This document shows positions 1 through 5,179 of a stretch of 5,971 bases of DNA, piece by piece. Each line of letters starts with the position of its first letter. Within the stretch, counting starts at the first letter, position 1. The translations under genes and the position numbers were made by a program. The stretch spans positions 1 through 5,971 of the forward strand of contig JACDHN010000173.1 in NCBI GenBank assembly GCA_013821025.1. Direction: 5' to 3'. Below the pieces are notes generated by a model, which saw only the letters and a list, made by a program, of their open reading frames with translations, had not been told where the DNA came from and did no database searches. Origin of the DNA: Acidimicrobiia bacterium (GTDB lineage: Bacteria; Actinomycetota; Acidimicrobiia; Acidimicrobiales; Ilumatobacteraceae).

Positions 1-151
1 GAGCGCCGTCGACCGGGCGTCCGAGACGTTGCGTGACTTGCGTGTCGCCGAGGTCAAGGAGCTCGATCTGGTGATCGAGGGCGGCGCCGTCACCGCCTAT
101 CGCGCCAGGGTCAACGTGTCCTTCAAGTTCGAAGGCACCGACACCACCTGA
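1..151 (+). CDS. Dodecin, C-terminal part (5' end outside window)
   Basis: This is the last 49 codons of a gene read in the frame starting at base 2 and ending with TGA at 149-151. The visible protein starts SAVDRASETLRDLRVAEVKE and ends VSFKFEGTDTT. The pattern 'A..RA..TLR.LR..EV.E.......G.V..YRA.V.VSFKFE' matches the single-helix plus two-strand C-terminal part of dodecin. Dodecins are about 65-75 residues long, so roughly 20 residues are missing at the left edge. Family knowledge: dodecins form hollow dodecamers in the cytosol that bind flavins (FMN, riboflavin or lumichrome) and sometimes coenzyme A, storing or buffering them. The gene converges on the glutathione peroxidase gene with a 34-bp gap that has no clear hairpin terminator. 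Assignment rests on the C-terminal motif only. Confidence 0.85.
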   Translation, partial: SAVDRASETLRDLRVAEVKELDLVIEGGAVTAYRARVNVSFKFEGTDTT

Positions 152-185
152 ACGCGCCAGGTCCTCGGCTATGGGGGCGACCAGG

Positions 186-722
186 TCAGCGGGGGAGTTG
201 GTCTTCGATGGCGCTGATCAGGTTGGGATCGTCGGGTTCGACCATCGGCGAGAACCGCGCCACGATCTCACCAGCGGAAGACACCAGGAACTTCTCGAAG
301 TTCCACTGGATGTCGCCGTCGCGCCCTTCGGCATCTGCGACCTCTGTGAGCTCGGCGTAGATCGGGTGACGCCGGTCGCCGTTGACTTCGATCTTCTCCA
401 TCATCGGGAACGTCACTCCATACGTGGTCGAGCAGAAGCTCTCGATCTCCTCGTGGGTGCCGGGCTCTTGTTCACCGAACTGATTGCACGGGAACCCGAT
501 CACGTCGAAACCGCGATCGCCGTAGGTCTCCTGCAGCCTCTCGAGTCCCGTGTACTGGGGGGTCAACCCGCAGCGCGAGGCGACATTGACCAGCAACAAC
601 GCCTCTCCGGAGAACTCGGCGAGTGAGGTGTCGCTGCCTTGCAGGGTCTTGATGGGATGGTCGAGGAGGGCCACGCTCTGAGTCAATCGTGTCCGAGGCG
701 CGCTTACGATGTCCTCGTGCAT
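186..722 (-). CDS. Cysteine-type glutathione peroxidase
   Basis: Encodes 178 residues of the thioredoxin-fold glutathione peroxidase family, which reduces hydrogen and organic peroxides in the cytosol; non-selenium bacterial members usually take electrons from thioredoxin. The peroxidatic site is SRCGLTPQY with Cys51 encoded by an ordinary TGC codon, so this is a Cys and not a selenocysteine enzyme. FPCNQFG (Cys79, Gln81) and WNFEKFLV (Trp140, Asn141) complete the catalytic tetrad Cys51-Gln81-Trp140-Asn141. Cys97 in ESFCSTTYG is a candidate resolving cysteine. The ATG at 722 was chosen because AGGTGA lies 4 bases upstream of it. A GTG at 674 would give 162 residues, nearer the usual family length of about 160, and homology only starts near residue 18, so the first 16 residues are uncertain. 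The frame stays open upstream through the sigma gene, but that part is shadow sequence. The gene is divergent from the ECF sigma gene by 27 bp. Confidence 0.95.
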   Translation of the reverse strand: MHEDIVSAPRTRLTQSVALLDHPIKTLQGSDTSLAEFSGEALLLVNVASRCGLTPQYTGLERLQETYGDRGFDVIGFPCNQFGEQEPGTHEEIESFCSTTYGVTFPMMEKIEVNGDRRHPIYAELTEVADAEGRDGDIQWNFEKFLVSSAGEIVARFSPMVEPDDPNLISAIEDQLPR

Positions 723-726
723 TTCT

Positions 727-732
727 TCACCT
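727..732 (-). promoter_or_regulatory. Ribosome binding site for the peroxidase ATG
   Basis: On the minus strand the sequence AGGTGA is followed by AGAA and then ATG. It is a good complement to the 16S anti-Shine-Dalgarno end at an acceptable distance. It favours the ATG at 722 over the downstream GTG at 674, which has no recognisable purine-rich site in front of it. Confidence 0.5.
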
Positions 733-749
733 GCGGGGCCCGCTGACCG

Positions 750-1736
750 ATGACTGATATCGCCACGCACGGTCCCGAGGGGCTGGAGCGCCAGCTGGAG
801 CAGCACCGGGTGCCGCTGACCGGGTACTGCTACCGGATGCTTGGGTCGCCATTCGAAGCCGACGACGCCGTGCAGGAGACGATGGTGCGGGCATGGCGGG
901 GCTTGGATCGCTTCGAAGGCCGATCGGCGTTGAAGTCCTGGCTCCATCGCATCGCCACGAACGTGTGCCTCGACATGTTGAACGGTCGCCAACGCCGCGC
1001 CCGTCCGATGGACCTCGGCTCGCCATCGACGGCGGGATCTGCGCTGTTGACGGCGCGTTCCGCAGAAACGTGGATCGAGCCGGTCCCCGATCACCGGGTG
1101 CTGTCGACGAGTGGCGACCCTGGTGATCTGGCCGTCTCGCGTGAGTCCGTGCGTCTGGCGTTCGTCGGCGCCCTGCAGCACCTGCCGCCTCGGCAGCGAG
1201 CGGTGCTGATCCTGCGCGAGGTGCTGAGTTGGAAAGCTGACGAGGTCGCCGAGTTGCTCGACACCAGCGTCGCTTCGGTGAACAGTGCGCTGCAACGGGC
1301 GCGGGCGACACTCGCCGCCCAGAACGTCGATGTGGCCGGAGAAGCCGAGCCACTGGACGACGAACGCCAAGCGCTTCTCGACCGCTACGTCGATGCCTTC
1401 GAGCGCTATGACGTCGACTCGCTCACCTCGCTGCTGCACGAAGATGCCACACTGTCGATGCCGCCGTACGACCTCTGGCTGCAGGGTCACCGCGACATCA
1501 GCGGTTGGCTGCTCGGTGAGGGCATCGATTGTCGCGGCTCACGCATGGTCCCTTGCGCGGCCAACGGTTCGACAGCGTTCGGTCAATACCGACCGAGTGG
1601 CCCCGGCGGCAGCTTCGAGCCGTGGGCGCTGCAGGTCATCGAGGTGGCCGACGGCCGGATCACCGCCATCAACTCGTTCCTCGACGTCTCGCAGCTGTTC
1701 CCGTTGTTCGACCTCCCCCCGACGCCAGCGTCGTAA
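750..1736 (+). CDS. ECF sigma factor with fused SnoaL-like domain (SigG/TIGR02960 type)
   Basis: Encodes 328 residues. Residues about 14-82 are sigma region 2, with YCYRMLGSPFEADDAVQET and AWRGLDRFEGRSALKSWLHR, followed by IATNVCLDML. A long linker spans about 83-127. Residues about 128-192 are region 4: LQHLPPRQRAVLILREVLSW, then a helix-turn-helix DEVAELLDTSVASVNSALQR that would contact the -35 element. Residues about 203-328 form a SnoaL/NTF2-like domain (DRYVDAFERYDVDSLTSLLH, PWALQVIEVADGRITAINSF). The whole matches actinobacterial SigG-like sigma factors, where the C-terminal domain is thought to modulate activity in place of a separate anti-sigma factor. No anti-sigma gene is adjacent. 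The ATG at 750 is the first start in frame that leaves room for the divergent peroxidase; its Shine-Dalgarno is weak. Target promoters cannot be read from this window. SigG orthology proper is not certain, so no symbol is given. Confidence 0.92.
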   Translation: MTDIATHGPEGLERQLEQHRVPLTGYCYRMLGSPFEADDAVQETMVRAWRGLDRFEGRSALKSWLHRIATNVCLDMLNGRQRRARPMDLGSPSTAGSALLTARSAETWIEPVPDHRVLSTSGDPGDLAVSRESVRLAFVGALQHLPPRQRAVLILREVLSWKADEVAELLDTSVASVNSALQRARATLAAQNVDVAGEAEPLDDERQALLDRYVDAFERYDVDSLTSLLHEDATLSMPPYDLWLQGHRDISGWLLGEGIDCRGSRMVPCAANGSTAFGQYRPSGPGGSFEPWALQVIEVADGRITAINSFLDVSQLFPLFDLPPTPAS

Positions 1737-1743
1737 CCGACCC

Positions 1744-1760
1744 CGCCGGCGCCGCCGGCG
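1744..1760 (+). other. GC-rich hairpin just after the sigma gene
   Basis: CGCCGGC (1744-1750) pairs perfectly with GCCGGCG (1754-1760) around a 3-base loop. It begins 7 bases after the TAA stop of the sigma gene. It has no T-tract, so on its own it is not a classical terminator; it may protect the mRNA 3' end or help the terminator 14 bases downstream. Confidence 0.45.
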
Positions 1761-1773
1761 ACCACCGTGAGGT

Positions 1774-1797
1774 GGCGCGCCAATGTGCGCCGTTTTT
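1774..1797 (+). terminator. Intrinsic terminator of the sigma gene
   Basis: GGCGCGC (1774-1780) pairs with GTGCGCC (1785-1791), with one G-U pair, around a CAAT loop. This is followed by G and a run of five T (1793-1797). A stable 7-bp GC stem plus T-tract, 37 bases after the sigma stop codon, is the standard Rho-independent layout. The T-tract runs into the left arm of the inverted repeat that starts at 1796. Confidence 0.7.
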
Positions 1798-1895
1798 CAC
1801 GTCGTTCCGATAACAGTTTTTCTTCGGTGGTGCGACGGTTCGGGGCGTCGATGACGTCAGTGCGCCGAGGACGGGCGTAATCGGAACGACGTGAA
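1796..1895. repeat. Perfect 16-bp inverted repeat enclosing 68 bp
   Basis: TTCACGTCGTTCCGAT at 1796-1811 is the exact reverse complement of ATCGGAACGACGTGAA at 1880-1895. Pairing can be extended outward, after a small asymmetric bulge, by GCGCC (1787-1791) with GGCGC (1897-1901). The 68-bp interior (1812-1879) contains TTTTTCTTC and the 8-bp palindrome TGACGTCA (1852-1859). No open frame with coding character lies inside and I see no clear target-site duplication. It could be a small MITE-like insertion, a pair of inverted operator sites, or a long structured RNA. The sequence shows the symmetry; the role is unknown. Confidence 0.75.
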
Positions 1896-2014
1896 TGGCG
1901 CCGCCACAGGCAGGCGCCAGGATGCGGGAATGCTGCGAGCAGGATTGATCGGGGTCGCCGGTGCCGCGGATCCCCACCCCACGACTTCCCGAGCACGCAG
2001 GGGGACAGCTGATC

Positions 2015-2020
2015 TACGGT
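2015..2020 (+). promoter_or_regulatory. Possible -10 element for a leaderless EEP transcript
   Basis: TACGGT fits the actinobacterial TANNNT -10 pattern and ends 7 bases before the ATG at 2028. That is the distance expected if transcription starts at or next to the start codon. The lack of a Shine-Dalgarno site fits a leaderless message. No convincing -35 box is visible, so this is weak inference. Confidence 0.25.
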
Positions 2021-2027
2021 TGACGAC

Positions 2028-3260
2028 ATGCGTCGACTCACCGTGTTGCTCGCCGTCCTGCTCGCCTGCCAGAGCCTGATTCCCGCCGGCGCCGCCGATG
2101 CCCGACACGACCGACACGACCGACACGACCGACACGATCGTGAGGTCAGGTTCGCCACCTTCAACACCAGCCTCAACCGTGGCACCGCCGGCGAGCTGCG
2201 AGCCGACCTCGAAGCGGCACTGGAGGGCGACGTCGATCCGCAGCTCGGCGCCGTGCTCGAGATCATCGACCGCAACGACCCGGACGTGCTGCTGGTCAAC
2301 GAGTTCGACACAGGCACCGACGGCGACCGCAGAACGGTGAGGATGTTCGCAGAGCTCGCCGGCTACCGCTACTTCTTCACCGCGCCCTCCAACACCGGGA
2401 TCCCGTCGGGCTTCGACCTCAACAACAACGGTGTGATCGGTGGTCCTGAGGACGCCTTCGGCTTCGGTTTCTTCCCTGGCCAGTTCGGCATGGCCGTGTT
2501 CTCCAAGTACCTGATCGATACCCGCCGCGCCCGCACGTTCCAACACTTCCGGTGGGCCGACATGCCAGGCGCCATGCTCCCTACGAACCCCGACGGCTCG
2601 TCGTTCTATTCCGACGAGGAGCTGGAGGTGTTCCGCCTGTCGTCCAAGAGCCACTGGGATCTGCCGATCGTGATCAGTCACCGCAAGGTCGTGCACTTCC
2701 TCGTCAGCCATCCGACGCCCCCGGTGTTCGACGGTCCTGAGGATCGAAACGGCACGCGCAACTTCGACGAGATCCGCTTCTGGGCCGACTACGTCCGCCC
2801 CGGCCGTGCGTCGAGATACATCTACGACGACGACGGCCGAGACGGTGGCTTGCACCCCGGCGCTCGATTCGTGATCGCCGGCGACCAGAACTCCGATCCG
2901 CTCGACGGGGACTCTGTGCCAGGGGCGATCCAGCAGCTGCTCGAACACCCGCGGATCAACACCAGGGTCACCCCCGACAGTAGGGGAGCCGTGGAGGCCT
3001 CCCGTCTGCAGGGCGGCGCCAACCTGACGCATCGCAGCAACCCGCGCTTCGACACGGCCGACTTCGCCGATGGAGCGCCAGGAAACCTGCGCGCTGATTA
3101 CGTGCTGCCGTCCAAGCAGCTGAAGATCCGCGATGCCGGCGTCTTCTGGCCGGTGCAGGGCGCACCAGGCTCCGAGCTCACCGGCGTGTTCCCGTTCCCG
3201 TCGTCCGACCACCGTCTGGTGTGGGTCGACGTCGCAGCCCGACGGGGCCGGCGCTGCTGA
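2028..3260 (+). CDS. Exported endonuclease/exonuclease/phosphatase (EEP) family protein
   Basis: Encodes 410 residues. An N-terminal MRRLTVLLAVLLAC followed by AGAADA is a signal peptide, with signal peptidase I cleavage likely near residues 23-25; the LLAC at 11-14 is a weak alternative lipobox. Residues 27-38 are four HDR repeats. The EEP metal-dependent phosphodiesterase domain spans about 40-402 and has the expected catalytic set in order: Asn46 (ATFNTSL), Glu92 (VNEFD), His228 (VSHPTPP), Asp286 and Asn288 (AGDQNSD), Asp357 (RADYVLP), and Asp394-His395 (SSDHRLVWVD). Residues 130-141 (DLNNNGVIGGPE) fit the EF-hand calcium-loop pattern. The fold covers DNases, sphingomyelinases and inositol phosphatases; the substrate cannot be read from the sequence, but extracellular nucleic acid or phosphoester breakdown is likely. 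It is transcribed alone and converges on the hydrolase gene with a 21-bp gap. Confidence 0.9.
   Translation: MRRLTVLLAVLLACQSLIPAGAADARHDRHDRHDRHDREVRFATFNTSLNRGTAGELRADLEAALEGDVDPQLGAVLEIIDRNDPDVLLVNEFDTGTDGDRRTVRMFAELAGYRYFFTAPSNTGIPSGFDLNNNGVIGGPEDAFGFGFFPGQFGMAVFSKYLIDTRRARTFQHFRWADMPGAMLPTNPDGSSFYSDEELEVFRLSSKSHWDLPIVISHRKVVHFLVSHPTPPVFDGPEDRNGTRNFDEIRFWADYVRPGRASRYIYDDDGRDGGLHPGARFVIAGDQNSDPLDGDSVPGAIQQLLEHPRINTRVTPDSRGAVEASRLQGGANLTHRSNPRFDTADFADGAPGNLRADYVLPSKQLKIRDAGVFWPVQGAPGSELTGVFPFPSSDHRLVWVDVAARRGRRC
2103..2138 (+). repeat. Four tandem 9-bp units encoding (HDR)4
   Basis: The unit CGACACGAC is repeated four times, the last with C to T at the final base. It lies in frame in the EEP gene and encodes alternating His, Asp and Arg directly after the signal peptide. 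Because the unit is a multiple of three, slippage would change repeat number without breaking the frame. Confidence 0.9.
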
Positions 3261-3281
3261 CGCGCGCTTAGGCCTGGCTGT

Positions 3282-3959
3282 TCAGGAAGGGAGCCAGGGG
3301 CGGGCCCACCGAGGTGGTTGGTACGGCGTCCAAGCACCGGCGGGCTGGGCCAGGCGGTCGGCGACGACGACCAGGACAGGCGGGTTGTGGCCGAGACCGA
3401 CGTGGCTGCCGCGGACCTCGACGTTCTCGCGGAGCGGACCGCTGGTCAGCAGCGACGCCCGGTACGCCACGACGGCGTCGCTCTTGCTGTATATCGATGT
3501 CGCCGGCACAGTGGCCGGGAGCCTCGGGGCGTAGTTGAGCGGGCTCCCCAGCGTGACGACCTGACGAACGTGGCCGGGCCGTTGCTCGGCGATGCCGTGT
3601 GCATAGACGCCGCCCAGGCTCCACCCCACGAGGCTCATGGGCGCCTGATCCGCCTCGATCAACCGGTCCACGAGCCGTCGCAAGCCGTCGGTCATGTGCG
3701 AGGTGGGCCCGGCGTTCGTTCCAAGCCCCCATCCGTGGGTCCGATACCCGAGCCGGTTGAGGAACCAGCGGATCGGACGGGTCGAGGCATCGCTCGCTCG
3801 GAACCCAGGGAGCACGAGCACCCGGTGACCGTCGCCTCTCGGCGACCTGGCCACCAGCGGCCCGACGGTCGCCACGAAGCCGGCGAACTCGGGTGCCGCC
3901 CGTGCCTCCCGCAACCACGACAACCTCGGTTGCACCATTCGTTGTGCCACGGTCGGCAC
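3282..3959 (-). CDS. Alpha/beta-hydrolase, lipase/esterase type
   Basis: Encodes 225 residues from a GTG at 3959. Visible alpha/beta-hydrolase features: strand VLVLPGF (47-53) with an oxyanion-hole region, then DASTRPIRWFLNRLGYRTHG and WGLGTN, the nucleophile elbow GWSLGG with Ser114 at residues 112-117, acidic residue Asp161 in YSKSDAVV, and the histidine in RGSHVGLGHNP (His186 most likely, His191 possible). This is the pattern of actinobacterial hydrolases related to small triacylglycerol lipases and esterases. No signal peptide is visible, so a cytosolic or peripheral location is likely. It starts 5 bp after the stop of the metalloprotease gene and is probably cotranscribed with it. An ATG at 3938 (218 residues) is an alternative start; neither has a Shine-Dalgarno site, which fits translational coupling. 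The substrate is unknown. Confidence 0.88.
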   Translation of the reverse strand: MPTVAQRMVQPRLSWLREARAAPEFAGFVATVGPLVARSPRGDGHRVLVLPGFRASDASTRPIRWFLNRLGYRTHGWGLGTNAGPTSHMTDGLRRLVDRLIEADQAPMSLVGWSLGGVYAHGIAEQRPGHVRQVVTLGSPLNYAPRLPATVPATSIYSKSDAVVAYRASLLTSGPLRENVEVRGSHVGLGHNPPVLVVVADRLAQPAGAWTPYQPPRWARPWLPS

Positions 3960-3964
3960 GGTAC

Positions 3965-5059
3965 TCAGGACTTGCGGCGTTTGACCTCCACGGCGTAGGT
4001 GCCTGTGCCACCCGGTTGCTTGTGGCGCACGACGAGCCAGTAGTCACCAGGCTGCAGCTTGCGCACGATGCGGGCGTTGGCGTCCTTGCCGCGGTCGTCA
4101 TCCCACGTCACGATGGCACCCCGATCGTTGGGGCCGTTCAACGTCATCACCACGTCGGTCGAGCCGGTGGTGGTCATGATGTGCGTCCACGCCTCTGGCA
4201 CGGCGAAGTGGAACACGTCGGTCTCGGCGCCGACAGCGAGGTCCGCAGCCACCGCGCCGGCGCCGACCTCCACGTCGACGACGCCAGGGGAGTGCTTCGG
4301 GTACTGGCGTCCCATGAACTGGCGATCGGTGGTCGAGAACTCGGTGTTCCAACCGATGGCGAACGATCCGACGGTCAGCTCGTCGGGCACGGCGTACTGC
4401 ATGATCGACGTCCGATCGAACTCGGAGAAGTTCGTCTCATCTCGCTCGTACACGTTGAAGATGTTGAAGTCCACGTCGTCGGCGGACCAGCCCTGCCGGG
4501 CGTAGTAGGCGTACACCTTCGGCTTGTCCCACGGAATCTTGCCTTCGGCGGCCGGGTTCTGGTGCTCGTGGATCATGCCCAGTGCGTGCCCGAACTCGTG
4601 ACGCACGACGCGCTGATACTCGCGGGTGCTGGTGGTCGGCGTGAGCCAGCCGTAGTTCATGGTCGGCCGGGATCGGGGCACCGTGAGCGCGTCCGTGCCG
4701 ACCGTGGACCACGAGAAACCCTTATCAAGGAAGCTGACGCGGATCTCGGCCAGGCCCGACGTCACGAAGTCGAGCCGCAGGTTCGTCAGCGCCTCCCACT
4801 CCTTGGCGATGGCTGCCACCTTCTGCTTCACGGTCGAGTCACCGTCGAGGAAGGCCACCCGGATGCGCCGGCCGTTGTCCCACAGCCGCATCCGCTCCAC
4901 AGCCGCCCTCGTCGCCGTCGCCGAGCTGGGCGGCGAGATCGGCATCAGCCTGATGTTGTCCACCCGTTCGAGCACGGCCACCTCGTCGCTGGCTCTGCGC
5001 GGCGTGGCGTCGACGGCGCCGCCCTCTGGCTGGATGTAGCACACCTTCAGTCGCTTCAC
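3965..5059 (-). CDS. Metzincin zinc metalloprotease with C-terminal PPC domain
   Basis: Encodes 364 residues from a GTG at 5059, chosen because GGAGGA lies 3 bases upstream; the longer frame to a GTG at 5101 lacks such a site. Residues about 62-255 form the protease domain. The zinc motif is HEFGHALGMIHEHQNP at 154-169 (ligands His154, His158, His164; general base Glu155). A Met-turn SIMQY lies at 218-222 with Met220; Tyr222 sits where astacins have their tyrosine ligand. HEHQNP and the SIMQY turn favour the astacin-like/matrixin side of the metzincins. Residues about 262-364 are a bacterial pre-peptidase C-terminal (PPC) domain: ETDVFHFAVPEA, TTTGSTDVVMTLNGPND, LQPGDYWLVVRH, GTGTYAVEV. No signal peptide or membrane segment is seen, which is odd for a PPC protease. 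It lies 120 bp downstream of the unknown gene and 5 bp upstream of the hydrolase. Confidence 0.92.
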   Translation of the reverse strand: MKRLKVCYIQPEGGAVDATPRRASDEVAVLERVDNIRLMPISPPSSATATRAAVERMRLWDNGRRIRVAFLDGDSTVKQKVAAIAKEWEALTNLRLDFVTSGLAEIRVSFLDKGFSWSTVGTDALTVPRSRPTMNYGWLTPTTSTREYQRVVRHEFGHALGMIHEHQNPAAEGKIPWDKPKVYAYYARQGWSADDVDFNIFNVYERDETNFSEFDRTSIMQYAVPDELTVGSFAIGWNTEFSTTDRQFMGRQYPKHSPGVVDVEVGAGAVAADLAVGAETDVFHFAVPEAWTHIMTTTGSTDVVMTLNGPNDRGAIVTWDDDRGKDANARIVRKLQPGDYWLVVRHKQPGGTGTYAVEVKRRKS

Positions 5060-5062
5060 TCG

Positions 5063-5068
5063 TCCTCC
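5063..5068 (-). promoter_or_regulatory. Shine-Dalgarno site fixing the metalloprotease start
   Basis: On the minus strand GGAGGA is followed by CGA and GTG. It is the strongest ribosome binding site in the window. It places the protease start at the GTG at 5059 and not at the upstream in-frame GTG at 5101, which would add 14 residues encoded through this site. Confidence 0.75.
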
Positions 5069-5085
5069 GATGTCATTTGTCTTGC

Positions 5086-5125
5086 TCGCTGGCGTGGGCA
5101 CAGGTGCCGAGGGAAGCGCCAGCGA
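5086..5125 (-). other. Nested hairpin upstream of the metalloprotease
   Basis: TCGCTGGCG (5086-5094) pairs perfectly with CGCCAGCGA (5117-5125). Inside it GGCAC (5097-5101) pairs with GTGCC (5104-5108). In the minus-strand transcript this gives an outer 9-bp stem, an asymmetric internal loop and an inner 5-bp stem, ending 17 bases before the protease Shine-Dalgarno site. There is no T-tract. It could act as an mRNA processing or stability element between the two genes, or as a modest attenuator; the function is not shown. Confidence 0.45.
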
Positions 5126-5179
5126 CGAGGCACACGCGGCGCGAGGAGGAAGCGAAGCGGACGACGAGCCCGCCAGGCA

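Larger units (their letters stand above)
1737..2027. other. Intergenic region between sigma factor and EEP genes
   Basis: This 291-bp stretch carries no supportable gene. In order it holds the GC hairpin, the sigma-gene terminator, the 16-bp inverted-repeat element, and about 130 bp (1896-2027) that should contain the promoter of the EEP gene. No strong Shine-Dalgarno sequence lies directly before the EEP start; a GGGGGA at 2001-2006 is too far upstream (about 21 bases) to serve. Confidence 0.7.

Noticed and set aside
152..185. Terminator between the dodecin and peroxidase genes
   Set aside because: No inverted repeat of useful length and no T-tract in either direction is visible in the 34-bp gap.
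570..572. Selenocysteine codon in the peroxidase active site
   Set aside because: The codon on the minus strand is TGC, an ordinary cysteine, so no SECIS element is needed.
723..1490. 256-residue N-terminal extension of the peroxidase frame
   Set aside because: The frame stays open through the sigma gene by composition only. Peroxidase homology begins near the ATG at 722 or later, and the plus strand there encodes a clear sigma factor.
2103..2138. Possible CRISPR-like or regulatory direct repeats
   Set aside because: The units are 9 bp, contiguous, without spacers, and in frame within a gene. They are a coding tandem repeat.
1857..3212. 451-codon open frame on the minus strand
   Set aside because: It is antisense to the EEP gene, which has a signal peptide and a full catalytic motif set. 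The antisense product shows no recognisable domain.
3261..3281. Bidirectional terminator between the convergent EEP and hydrolase genes
   Set aside because: The gap is only 21 bp, has AGGCCT as a small palindrome but no stable stem or T-tract.
3268..4101. 277-codon minus-strand frame overlapping the hydrolase
   Set aside because: It is in a different frame from the GWSLGG hydrolase and shows no motif; it also overlaps the end of the metalloprotease.
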